Below the pieces are notes generated by a model, which was given only the letters and a program-made list of their open reading frames with translations, was not told the origin of the DNA and did no database searches. From the NCBI GenBank assembly GCA_041398745.1, contig JAWKUB010000002.1, positions 248,001-312,000 of the forward strand: a stretch of DNA of 64,000 nt. Direction: 5' to 3'. Shown here in pieces: positions 55,947 to 64,000 of this stretch (its first letter is position 1; each line of letters opens with the position of its first letter). This stretch comes from JACKHO01 sp041398745. Its GTDB lineage: Bacteria > Planctomycetota > Planctomycetia > Planctomycetales > Planctomycetaceae. The translations under genes were made by a program, and so were the position numbers.

Positions 55947-58841
55947 CTAACGACCCGCGTCGAGCAGTTTGAGTTCTGTTTGTGCTTCCCGGTACTGCTC
56001 TGAATCTGACGTTATCTCAAGCAGCAATGTGCGAGCTGAGGATTTTTGTCCCGCGCGTTTCATCGCTTTGGCGTACTGCAATCGATCAACGTCGGTCAGG
56101 CCACCCAACGTTTCCAGTACAAGGTAGGCACGAGTTGCCCGCTGAAAGTCACGCAACTGGTAGGCGGCTTCGGCCACTGCTCGCTGGATTTCTGCGTCGA
56201 GCGTATCAATGAACAAAGCTTCGCTCCCCCACTTCAAAGCACTTTCATAGTCCTTGGCAGCCAGCGCCAGACGTGTAAGGCGTTTGCGTACAGGAGCGTC
56301 ATCGACGTCACGTGCGGCGACCTGTTCGAGCAGTGGTTTCAGTTCCTCATCCTCACGGCCGCTGGCAGTCTTGGCGAGGATGAGATCTTTCACATAGTTG
56401 ATTTCGAGGGGATACAATTTCACCAGTTGCCCGGCCAACTTCTCGGCGAGTTCTGGGTCATTGTCCCGCATGGCGGCTTCGATGTACGCGTCGAGCAACA
56501 AAGCGTTTGGTGAATCCTCATCGAGTGCACCTTCGAGCAAAGTAATTGCTTTTTCAATCTCCCGCTCCACAAGTGCTCTGCGTGCGAGGAAAGTTGCCGA
56601 GACTGGTTCGGCAGGGTCAAGCTCGTGCGCTTTCTCTGCGGCGACGAATCCTTCACGGATTTGTCGTCGCGAAATCAGGGCATACGCAAGTTGTCCTTGA
56701 GCGGTGGCGTTCTGAGGGTTCTCATGCACGGCGGCTTCTGCCAACGTCAAATTGGGGGCAGACGGCAATCGGCCTTTGGCAAACTCTGCTGCAGTTCCGT
56801 TCAGGAATTCCGCATAGCCTTCTTCCAAGTCTTGGACCTTGACGCCAAATACGCTCGGAATGGCCTCTTCGGTCGTCATTCCCGAAGCGTAGGCACGTGT
56901 GAGTTGGGTAAGTGCTTCGGGGCCGAAGTGATCGGTGAAGTACTTCGCGTAAAACCGACTCTGGCAGTAAGCCATCGTCCAGTCTTCTCGCGATTTAGGC
57001 CGTTGGAATCCTTGATTCAGTGTGGCGAGATTGTACGTGTCGCCAGCAGCGACGCGCTGAATGAGCAAGTCGTACCACGCATCGGGAATTTGATCACCCT
57101 CGCTGGTGACGGCCAGTGCTTCGGTATACCAGTGGGGCATGGCGAAGCCGGTCTTCTGCAAGGTCAGAATGTGCACAAACTCATGCTTGAGGACGCGGGC
57201 CCAGTTGTATTTTTCCTGCGTCTTTTCGGGGCTGGCCAGCGCGACAATCATGCCGGTTGAGGCCCCAATGGTTTGAATCCAGGGGAGGCCGCTCATGCGG
57301 GTGCTGAACCAGGCGTGTGCGTTTTGATCTTTGGCGTCACTGTAGATTTCGAAGTGCGTCCGCGTGGGTGGTTCGTATTCGTAGGTCGTGGTCAATTCGT
57401 CGTAAATGCTTTCCAGATAGGCCGACATTTCCTGACCCAAGGCGCGTTCACTTGGATCGCAGTGGATGACGAAATGCGGAGACTCAATGAGGACGTACGT
57501 GTTCAACACTTCGAGTAGTTTTCGCATATTGCTGACGCGGACATGAAACCGGTCGGCGTCAAAAGCGGCGTCCAGAATCTCTTGCGCTTTGTCCAGTTCA
57601 CCGGTTCGCATGTAGAGCAGTCCCAGCGCCGTTTTGGGTCCGGACAACTCCGGCATGGTTTCAATTGCTGCCTGATAAAACAGTTTGGCCGCGTCAAACT
57701 TGCGGCCCGAGTCAAGAAAGTTCCCAACATCTGCGAGAAACAATCCCGGCTTGGAATTCAGTTCCAGCAGGCGTAAAAGCGTCTTGCCAAAGTCATCTTC
57801 CTGAACGCCGTTCCAGGCCTTGGGATCATCAAGGTGTGAGAAGACTTCCTGCAATTCATCATTTGCCGGTATGCCTTCATCACGCAGTTGGCAAACGGCG
57901 AGTCTCGCCAGTGCATGTTGATTCTTTGGATTCACCGCCAGAGCCCGTTCGATAAACGGACGCGCTGCCGCGTGATCATCGCTGATTAACGCAATGTCGG
58001 CTTTTAACAGCAATGCGGGAACGTAATGAGAATTGGCTTCGATTGCGGCATCGGCAAATTCGTCGGCGGACTGCAACCGGTTTTCGGTGAGTTCCACCAG
58101 TCCCAATCCGACGTGAGCAGCGGCACAATTGGGGTTGATCGCCAGCGCAGCGTGATACTCCGGAACCGCCTGCTTACGGTTGTACTTTTCCATCAGGAGG
58201 TCACCGGAAAGCACGCACGCTTGCCAGGAGTCAGGCGATGCTTTTCGGGCGTCAACACAAAGCGTGTTTACCAGGAATTTGAAGACATCGGAAACACCCT
58301 TCCAGCGGGCATACTGTGCGGCGCCTTCGCCGATGGTCACGAGCGTTTCGGCGTCCTTGGGCTGAGTTCGGTTGTAGTGCCTGACAAACCAGCGGTATTG
58401 ATCGACCGCTTCGTCGTAGCGTCCCGCTTCCGTCAACAGGTGCGCATAGACGAGGACCGCGTTGGGTTGCTGTGAGTCGAGGTCGAGCGCCTGTTTCACA
58501 CTGCGGGCGGCCTCGGTCGATTTTCCAGTCTCGAACTGACACTCGGCCAACAGTGCCCAGAGTCGCGAAGAATCGCGATGTTTCTCCACGCCCAATTGTG
58601 CGATGGAAATCGCGTTGTCCCAGTCCCCCTGCTCCATGTAACTTCGGCATCGGCCGACGACGAGCAGAATGTGCTCGTCGGGCGTCGTTTCTGTGTCGAG
58701 GTCGACGTCAACAAATGATTCGCGGGCTTCGTCGTAGCGACCGTGTTGCAAATGCTCGAGGCCGCGCAACAGGAATGGGCTCTCCTGCCCCAGCGCGACA
58801 GAGGACGCGAGGCACAATGCGAATGCCATGATTAATCGCAT
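55947..58841 (-). CDS. Exported TPR protein with peptidase MA-like domain
   Basis: A 964-residue protein with a signal peptide (residues 1-18). TPR-type helices fill about 25-440 and again about 690-960. Between them lies a gluzincin-like metallopeptidase domain: HEFVH at 553-557 and the glutamate in WYTEALA about 15 residues later. A TPR-flanked peptidase MA-like domain is common in planctomycetes. Likely periplasmic. Target unknown. It is convergent with the helicase gene. An alternative start at Met5 is possible. Confidence 0.88.
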   Translation of the reverse strand: MRLIMAFALCLASSVALGQESPFLLRGLEHLQHGRYDEARESFVDVDLDTETTPDEHILLVVGRCRSYMEQGDWDNAISIAQLGVEKHRDSSRLWALLAECQFETGKSTEAARSVKQALDLDSQQPNAVLVYAHLLTEAGRYDEAVDQYRWFVRHYNRTQPKDAETLVTIGEGAAQYARWKGVSDVFKFLVNTLCVDARKASPDSWQACVLSGDLLMEKYNRKQAVPEYHAALAINPNCAAAHVGLGLVELTENRLQSADEFADAAIEANSHYVPALLLKADIALISDDHAAARPFIERALAVNPKNQHALARLAVCQLRDEGIPANDELQEVFSHLDDPKAWNGVQEDDFGKTLLRLLELNSKPGLFLADVGNFLDSGRKFDAAKLFYQAAIETMPELSGPKTALGLLYMRTGELDKAQEILDAAFDADRFHVRVSNMRKLLEVLNTYVLIESPHFVIHCDPSERALGQEMSAYLESIYDELTTTYEYEPPTRTHFEIYSDAKDQNAHAWFSTRMSGLPWIQTIGASTGMIVALASPEKTQEKYNWARVLKHEFVHILTLQKTGFAMPHWYTEALAVTSEGDQIPDAWYDLLIQRVAAGDTYNLATLNQGFQRPKSREDWTMAYCQSRFYAKYFTDHFGPEALTQLTRAYASGMTTEEAIPSVFGVKVQDLEEGYAEFLNGTAAEFAKGRLPSAPNLTLAEAAVHENPQNATAQGQLAYALISRRQIREGFVAAEKAHELDPAEPVSATFLARRALVEREIEKAITLLEGALDEDSPNALLLDAYIEAAMRDNDPELAEKLAGQLVKLYPLEINYVKDLILAKTASGREDEELKPLLEQVAARDVDDAPVRKRLTRLALAAKDYESALKWGSEALFIDTLDAEIQRAVAEAAYQLRDFQRATRAYLVLETLGGLTDVDRLQYAKAMKRAGQKSSARTLLLEITSDSEQYREAQTELKLLDAGR

Positions 58842-59385
58842 GCGAAGACCCTCGATGAATGAAGTCGAATTCTCACAGTTTGGCTGTTAGGAAGTCCGTC
58901 GTCGAGTGCAGCCGGGATTTCGTCACCCACGGGAAGTCTTGGACTGAATCGGTATTCCGTGTCACCGAGCAATCAGTCGTTGGTAAATGGAGCCGGAATT
59001 GTCTGGTCGATTCCGCTTCCATTCAATCATACGTGCCTCAGTGCGGGGGCCAACAACCGAATTGTTCCGTTTTCACTGTGTCGGAAACCACAGAATCGAG
59101 ACGTATCGGAATTACGGGTGTAAGAGAATGTTGTCGTTGCTCGGAATTGATACGGCACAATTTGCCGAATCGACGTCATGATGATGTCATCTGATTCGTG
59201 TGGATGGCGCGACATTGTGTTGGCATGCCACGTCGAATTGGTCTGTAAGGTTATTCAGATAAAGTTGTTATGGCTTTTTTATTCCTTCCGATCTGGGTTG
59301 GCACTGTCCGTGCCTTTAGCAAAGGCGTCAAGACGATCAGCACTACGCGATCAAGTCAAAACTCCCAAGACGGAAGGACGAAACC
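58842..59385. other. Intergenic region, 544 bp
   Basis: The longest gap in the window, between the divergent TPR-peptidase and PDZ-like genes. It holds GCCTTT-agc-AAAGGC (59312-59326), a perfect 6-bp hairpin, and a GACGTCATGATGATGTC near-palindrome around 59172. ORFs in it (for example 58859-59194) have no family features. A regulatory RNA is possible but nothing shows it. Confidence 0.4.
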
Positions 59386-59943
59386 ATGTCACGCCTCACA
59401 ACTTCAATCGCAACTCTCGCAGTTTTGGTCACCGCAGTCACAGTGAACGGTCAGGATTTCAGTAATGTGAAATCGGGCCTGCTGGTTGGTGTGTATGCCT
59501 CGCCAAGCAATGGTGGTATGCGTGTTTCTGACACCATTCCCGGATACTCGGCAGAGGGACGGCTCTTCCCTGGTGATGTGCTTCTGCGAACAACCGTTGA
59601 TGGTTTCGATGTCTATCGACTGCGATCGCACTACGAAATGGAAAACGCGAAAATGGCCATTGGCCCAAATCGTGAAGCGGCTATGGAGATTTGGCGTCCG
59701 GGTGTCGGACTGATTTACGCCTGGGTCGAATTCACACCGATTGCTTCACCTACAGCAACTTACGGTGCAGAAGTTCCATGCAAGGCACAGTTCCGCATGG
59801 AATCGGAGAAGCCCGGTGCACGCCGCATGTTCGACCGTGGCAACATGGGTGGCGGTCGTCCACAAGTTTTCGATCAAGCTCCGCGTCCCGGACGCCCAAG
59901 ACCATCTGGTAATGGAAATCCCGGCAGCCTGTTCGACAACTAG
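59386..59943 (+). CDS. Small exported protein, PDZ-like
   Basis: A 185-residue protein with a signal peptide (ends VNGQ). The middle (about 30-110) recalls a PDZ fold: LLVGVYASPSNGGMRVSDTIPG, LFPGDVLLRTTVDG, then LIYAWVEF. The tail is rich in Gly, Pro, Arg and Asn (residues 140-185). GGAAGG 8 nt before the ATG. Partners unknown. A strong terminator follows. Confidence 0.65.
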   Translation: MSRLTTSIATLAVLVTAVTVNGQDFSNVKSGLLVGVYASPSNGGMRVSDTIPGYSAEGRLFPGDVLLRTTVDGFDVYRLRSHYEMENAKMAIGPNREAAMEIWRPGVGLIYAWVEFTPIASPTATYGAEVPCKAQFRMESEKPGARRMFDRGNMGGGRPQVFDQAPRPGRPRPSGNGNPGSLFDN

Positions 59944-59972
59944 GAATCACGAACGCGACACTTCAGAAACTG

Positions 59973-60008
59973 AAAGCCGCAGATCTCACATCGAGACCTG
60001 CGGCTTTT
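59973..60008 (+). terminator. Rho-independent terminator, possibly bidirectional
   Basis: AAAGCCGCAG (59973-59982) pairs with CTGCGGCTTT (59998-60007), with TCTC/GAGA continuing the stem around a 5-nt loop, then a T. On the other strand AAAAGCCGCAG ... CTGCGGCTTTC gives the mirror. It stands between two convergent genes and can end both. Confidence 0.85.
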
Positions 60009-60023
60009 CACGTTTGGTCCGAT

Positions 60024-60482
60024 CTACTTCTGGTTCGAGGCCGCATCAACATCTGCCAGATACGCCAGCAGGCGGTCGCGTTCGTTCGTCAGGTGACGCA
60101 CTTTCAGCAGTGAGCGAACACGTGTTTTCAATTCGAGACGATGCACTGGCTTTGTCAGAAAATCATCAGTCCCCGCGGCAATGGCCTTTTCAATGTCCGC
60201 CGGTTCCTTGAGCGCGGTGACCATCAGAATGGGAATATCCCGTGTGGCTTCGTTCGCTTTTAGTGTCTGGCAGACCTCATATCCGCTCAGTTTCGGCATC
60301 ATGACGTCGAGCAAAATAAGGTCGGGCTGTTCCTTCTGAGCGATGTCAATGGTTTCGCGTCCGTCGACGGCCATCAGAATTTCGTGCCCGTCGTCACTCA
60401 AATACGCTTCCAAGAGTTCGCGATTCGGCTCGTTATCGTCGGCAACGAGGATTTTCCCGACCGGTGTGTCCTGCTGTGTCAT
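60024..60482 (-). CDS. Single-domain response regulator
   Basis: A 152-residue receiver-domain protein starting at the ATG at 60482 (the frame extends to 60674 but the added residues are not domain-like). Receiver marks: ILVADDNEPNREL (DD acid pair), phospho-Asp in LILLDVMMPKLSG, Thr/Ala in MVTALKE and Lys in DDFLTKPV. A short C-terminal helix follows (LLKVRHLTNERDRLLAYL). No output domain. The partner histidine kinase is not adjacent. Confidence 0.92.
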   Translation of the reverse strand: MTQQDTPVGKILVADDNEPNRELLEAYLSDDGHEILMAVDGRETIDIAQKEQPDLILLDVMMPKLSGYEVCQTLKANEATRDIPILMVTALKEPADIEKAIAAGTDDFLTKPVHRLELKTRVRSLLKVRHLTNERDRLLAYLADVDAASNQK

Positions 60483-60612
60483 GATGAACTCTAACCGTAG
60501 CCTTAACCTGTTTGACAAAACGCCTTTGGAATAGTCTAACCAAGAACCGAGCCTGCATGAAGGGAGAACATTCTTCAGCCGACGCGTACATGACTCAATG
60601 TTGATGCGATGT

Positions 60613-61878
60613 CTATCGGCTGTGCCAGCGTTCCAATGCCTTGGCGCGTTCGGGTTCGGTTTGCTGATAGACAATTCGCAGCAATTCTTCCGCCTCAGGA
60701 GTTAACTCCTGTTTTCGGCGTCCCATTGCCGTTCTGGCGGAAGCAATACCCGCTTCAAGGGCCGTGGGATTCAGTTCCAGTTGACCATGCCAAATTCGGG
60801 TGAAGGATGGAATGACCTTGGGCAGCAATTCACCGCCGGGCAAAATCAAACTCATAATTCCCACGGAACTTCCCGTGTTGAACAGGCTTGAAAGAGCGGT
60901 TTTGGAATGGTCGCCGATGAAGCAGCCGACTTTGGTAGAACCGGTGTCCAGCATTTCGCCATTGACCATCAATTTGACGCTGGAGTAGTCGTTTTTCAGG
61001 TCGCTGTTGATGGTGTTGGCGCCGAGATTCACCCACGGGCAAATATAGGCGTGGCCGAGGAATCCGTCGTGATATTTGTTGGCGTAGCCATGAATGATGG
61101 ATTCCTCGATTTCGCCACCCACGCGACAGACCGGGCCAATACTGCATCCTTCCCGAACGTTCGCCCGGAAGAGTTGTGATTCATGCCCAATGAAACAGGG
61201 ACCTTCTAACCGAGTGAACGCCTGGATCTTTGCTCCTTCGTCGATCCAAACCGGACCGTGTCGTGCATCAATGACGACGAAGGGATCAATGCTCGCCGCG
61301 GGGTGAACAAAGACTTTGTCGCTGTCGCCCAGGACGGCCACACGGTCATCGAGATTGATCTGACTGGCAATGTCGCGGGGTCGCAATTCAAAGTCGGCTC
61401 TAATTTGCGAGGCGTTTTGTTCAATCAATTCCCAGGGAAACTGCAGCAACTTCCCAGTCGCGACGAGAGGCCTAGCCTGCTTCGCATATTCGGCGACATC
61501 ATTTGCGGTAACGAGCGACGTGCCCTTCGGCGCGCAAACTGCGACCCATTGGCCATCCAGGATTGCGGCTGATGCCGGTACCAGTTTGGAAACGGCAGAA
61601 AAGGATTTCGCATCACATAGCCAGCGACCGTTGATGTACAGCGTGTCGTCAGCGGCCCCGAAGGTGGGATCATTGACCGCAACCCCGGGATGCTCCTGGG
61701 CGTAGACTGGCTGCAAATGTTTCCGAATCAACACACTCAGTTCAGCAGCGGGAGCCAGGCATTTAAGGCGTTCGCCCACGGTGAAATGCCCACAGCGCAG
61801 CTCAAAGACTGGTCGCAGCAGCGTCAGCGGCGAGAAGCGGGAACAGAAATCGTCTTCGACGAGGACAATGCGTGACAT
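60613..61878 (-). CDS. GlmU-like sugar nucleotidyltransferase/acyltransferase-type protein
   Basis: A 421-residue protein with an N-terminal NTP-transferase-like part (MSRIVLVEDDFCSRFSPLTLLRPVFELRCG, near the NTP_transf_4 pattern) and a left-handed beta-helix part from about 195 to 375 (hexapeptide turns: IDPFVVIDARHGPVWIDEGA, CFIGHESQLFRANVREG, then ICPWVNLGANTINSDLKND). It lacks the pyrophosphorylase signature of GlmU (GGxGTRM). It is probably involved in cell-envelope sugar metabolism. Function is inferred only by fold. It is 130 bp upstream of the response regulator gene on the same strand. Confidence 0.8.
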   Translation of the reverse strand: MSRIVLVEDDFCSRFSPLTLLRPVFELRCGHFTVGERLKCLAPAAELSVLIRKHLQPVYAQEHPGVAVNDPTFGAADDTLYINGRWLCDAKSFSAVSKLVPASAAILDGQWVAVCAPKGTSLVTANDVAEYAKQARPLVATGKLLQFPWELIEQNASQIRADFELRPRDIASQINLDDRVAVLGDSDKVFVHPAASIDPFVVIDARHGPVWIDEGAKIQAFTRLEGPCFIGHESQLFRANVREGCSIGPVCRVGGEIEESIIHGYANKYHDGFLGHAYICPWVNLGANTINSDLKNDYSSVKLMVNGEMLDTGSTKVGCFIGDHSKTALSSLFNTGSSVGIMSLILPGGELLPKVIPSFTRIWHGQLELNPTALEAGIASARTAMGRRKQELTPEAEELLRIVYQQTEPERAKALERWHSR

Positions 61879-61975
61879 GATTTGGAAAGTATCTCATGAA
61901 ACCGTTGGGCACTGCGGGAGAGTACGCCGCATGGCCAAACAGGTCGAGATGACTTCGATGCCGCCTGCAGAATCA

Positions 61976-63451
61976 TCACTGCGGCTTAAACCGGGGCCCG
62001 TAGTAAGGATATTCGTCGAAGCTGTTGTCGGCAGGATCGCAGCGGGGATCCTGTGTCGTGGCTTGCCAGTCGGTCACGCGTTTGCGTAAATCAGCCAGGG
62101 CCTCGGCATACTCGGGCTGGTCGGCGACATTCTGCATTTGGCTGGGGTCCTGCTTCAGGTCGTACAATTCTTCTGCTGGTCGCTTGGCGAAGGCCAAGTC
62201 AAACAGTGCGCTGTGCTCTGGGTCGCTACGATGTTTCAACAGGAACTGTTTGGTCGGTGAGTCATCGACGTCGCCATAGGGTCCAACGGCGAACCACAAA
62301 TCGGGGTCCCCCGCAGGCCAGCGTTCCGGTTTCAAATTGTGGATGTAGAGAAAACGTCGCGTGCGAATAGCCCGCATGGGGTATCCGAGATCCCCCTCGC
62401 GCACATTGGCATGTCGTTCACGTTCCAGGAAGACGGCGTCGCGAGTTGCGTCGGCCTCTTTGGATGTCAAAAGGGGGTGAATACTCTTGGCGGTAACGTT
62501 GTCCGGGATGCTCGCACCCGCCCATTCCAAAAACGTGGGGCACAAATCTGTAAGCGAAACAAATTCATGGCGACGCAATCCCCGTGGTGCATTCTGGTAT
62601 GAGTTGGGCAGCTTGACGACCAGTGGCACATGGCAACCGCCGTCATAGACGTTGGCCAGTCCCCGCGGCAATTGCCATCCATTGTCCCCCGTGTACACAA
62701 CAATGGTGTTCTTCAGCGCCCCCTGCTCTTCGAGCAATCGCAACGCATCGCCGGCCATGCCATCCAGCCGTTCGACCGACGCATAGTAATCGAGTAAGTG
62801 CAGACGCACTTCTGGTACGTCGGGCAGCCAAGGCGGCACTTCAACCGTTGCGGGGTCGAGTCCTCGGTCGATTCCCTGTTCGTCCTGCCATGTTGGTCGG
62901 CTGGGATTAATCAAACCCAACCAGAAAAAGAACGGCTTCTGCTCATTGCGTTGATCAAGAAAATTCTGGAATCCCGCGAATTGCCATTCGTCACGCGTCG
63001 TAATTTGGCGCAAGCTTCGCGCGACGTTGTAGTCTGTCCCCGCAGGATTTCGTGCGTGCCCAAACTCCAGGTACTTGCCGGGGCTCCAGCCTTTGGAACA
63101 AAAGCCGACGTCGTAGCCGACTTGTTCCAGCAAATCGGGGAACGGAGTGAATTCACCCGGAAAGCTCCCCCACAAGTTCGCTCCTTCACGAAGCTGATGG
63201 GAAGGACGTCCCGTCAGCAAGCAACTCCGCGTGGGAGAGCAGGATGGGACTGGGCAGAACGCTTTCTCAAACAGCACTCCCTCTCTGGCCAACCGGTCGA
63301 ATGTGGGAGTTCGGACCGTTTTGTCTCCCATCGCACCGGCATGCGGTGCTGACCAGTTATCGCCCAGAATGAGCAGAATGTTTGGTCGCTGGTCGTCGGC
63401 AATCGCAATGCTGCCGAGCAAAACGAGGAAGAGAGTCACGCGAAACAACAT
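61976..63451 (-). CDS. Exported sulfatase
   Basis: A 491-residue S1 sulfatase with a signal peptide (residues 1-18). Formylglycine site C-S-P-T-R at 71-75. At the usual DD calcium site the sequence is LILGDNWSAPHAG (D31-N32), so the second Asp is Asn. A second metal motif is VVYTGDNGWQ with DN. It differs enough from the first sulfatase (9.3 kb) to act on another substrate. AGGAAGG 9 nt before the ATG. It follows the redoxin gene by 33 bp. Confidence 0.93.
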   Translation of the reverse strand: MLFRVTLFLVLLGSIAIADDQRPNILLILGDNWSAPHAGAMGDKTVRTPTFDRLAREGVLFEKAFCPVPSCSPTRSCLLTGRPSHQLREGANLWGSFPGEFTPFPDLLEQVGYDVGFCSKGWSPGKYLEFGHARNPAGTDYNVARSLRQITTRDEWQFAGFQNFLDQRNEQKPFFFWLGLINPSRPTWQDEQGIDRGLDPATVEVPPWLPDVPEVRLHLLDYYASVERLDGMAGDALRLLEEQGALKNTIVVYTGDNGWQLPRGLANVYDGGCHVPLVVKLPNSYQNAPRGLRRHEFVSLTDLCPTFLEWAGASIPDNVTAKSIHPLLTSKEADATRDAVFLERERHANVREGDLGYPMRAIRTRRFLYIHNLKPERWPAGDPDLWFAVGPYGDVDDSPTKQFLLKHRSDPEHSALFDLAFAKRPAEELYDLKQDPSQMQNVADQPEYAEALADLRKRVTDWQATTQDPRCDPADNSFDEYPYYGPRFKPQ

Positions 63452-63484
63452 GGGTGGTCCTTCCTGCGCGGTCGAATGGAGTTC

Positions 63485-64000
63485 TTATTTCTCCAGCAGG
63501 CCTGCAATGAGTTCATCAAGTTCTTTCAGGCCACGCTGGTTGTCGATTTCGTAGTAGCCGGAGTGATAGTGAACCACTTTGCCACTCTGATCCAAAATCA
63601 CCCATAACGGCAGTTCCGCACCAAGTCGGGTGGGATTGCCGAACTGGTTGAGTGCATTACGCGTATCAATGGTGACTTCATATCCCGTCTTCATGAACGA
63701 CGTCAGGCGCTTAATCGACCGGACAACAGCAGTCCGCGATTCCGGTGTACCAAGTCGATTATCTACCGCCACACCCAGCACTGCGACTGGTTTATCGCGG
63801 AAGCGCGTGGCGAGGAAATCGAGATAGCCAATTTGACCGTAAGGCTGTTCGAGGGGTTTTTCCTGGTAGGTCCAGAAATGCAGCACCACAACTTTGCCAG
63901 CCAGGTTTTCTGGAGGAACTGGTTCCCCGCCAAGTTGGGTCAGCGTAAACGGAGGAGCAGGTTGGCCGACAAACTTGTCTCTCAGTTCGGACACTTCCAT
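63485..64000 (-). CDS. Thioredoxin-fold (redoxin) protein, N-terminus cut by window
   Basis: 171 residues of an AhpC/TlpA-type thioredoxin fold (GQPAPPFTLTQLGG, AGKVVVLHFWTYQEKPL, VAVLGVAVDN, LPLWVILDQSGKVVHYHSGY). Where the CxxC motif belongs (WTYQEKP) there is no cysteine. The frame is open to the edge and the Met at the edge is probably not the start, so the real protein is longer. Not a usual disulfide enzyme; role unknown. It sits upstream of the second sulfatase gene. Confidence 0.75.
   Translation of the reverse strand: MEVSELRDKFVGQPAPPFTLTQLGGEPVPPENLAGKVVVLHFWTYQEKPLEQPYGQIGYLDFLATRFRDKPVAVLGVAVDNRLGTPESRTAVVRSIKRLTSFMKTGYEVTIDTRNALNQFGNPTRLGAELPLWVILDQSGKVVHYHSGYYEIDNQRGLKELDELIAGLLEK

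Noticed and set aside
58859..59194. 111-codon ORF in the largest gap
   Set aside because: No conserved features and no ribosome site; kept as non-coding.

Overview
The window looks like chromosomal DNA of a planctomycete, probably order Planctomycetales. This is inferred from gene content: two exported sulfatases, a giant exported dehydrogenase with HEAT-like repeats and a C-terminal CxxCH haem site of the PVC type, a TIGR03009-like exported protein, FHA/GAF/SpoIIE and GAF/HlyD fusions, and many small exported or two-helix proteins. I saw no rRNA, tRNA, CRISPR array, prophage or intact transposase. Coding is dense and on both strands. Starts are often GTG or TTG, and operons often show 4-nt ATGA overlaps.

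Layout. 1-8.97 kb: a truncated LptF/G permease; a TIGR03009-like protein; a minus-strand run of PIG-L/BshB1-like deacetylase, small membrane protein, mogA and gltX; a plus-strand serine hydrolase overlapping nnrD; an ECF sigma factor overlapping a membrane protein. 9.3-17.4 kb: sulfatase, metallophosphoesterase with an SdrD-B-like N-terminus, DUF4190-like protein, PVC dehydrogenase/cytochrome, small protein, miaA. 17.7-31.2 kb: AgcS symporter with extra domains, asd, pabB-moaE-phosphoesterase, exported protein, scpB, transglutaminase, carB. 31.2-37.9 kb: a periplasmic adaptor, a GAF-HlyD membrane fusion protein, and a GntR(YtrA-type)-ABC ATPase-ABC permease operon whose permease carries a leucine-rich-repeat-like insert. 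38-41 kb: an SDR dehydrogenase and two orphan small genes in DNA crowded with palindromic repeats and a group II intron domain V remnant. 41-49.4 kb: Hsp70-like/DUF4149-like/Bfd-like operon, lone ABC ATPase, DMT transporter overlapping a Suppressor-of-fused protein, spoVR, map. 49.6-64 kb: PilZ protein, dnaN with a zinc-ribbon membrane protein, FHA-GAF-PP2C phosphatase overlapping a DinG-like helicase, TPR-metallopeptidase, small exported protein, response regulator, GlmU-like protein, second sulfatase, redoxin (cut by the window end).

Most genes are housekeeping or typical planctomycete functions. The unusual material is of two kinds. First, domain combinations: the LRR-bearing ABC permease under a GntR repressor, the AgcS symporter with a large domain inserted before its transport core, the GAF-HlyD protein, and a DinG-like helicase with Ser at the usual first Fe-S cysteine. 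Second, a set of dispersed non-coding elements: a three-hairpin repeat with a compensatory base change between its two copies, an inverted-repeat family with two copies, single large inverted repeats, and a nested fold upstream of map. Several of these also correct gene starts (miaA, asd, the 39.3 kb gene).
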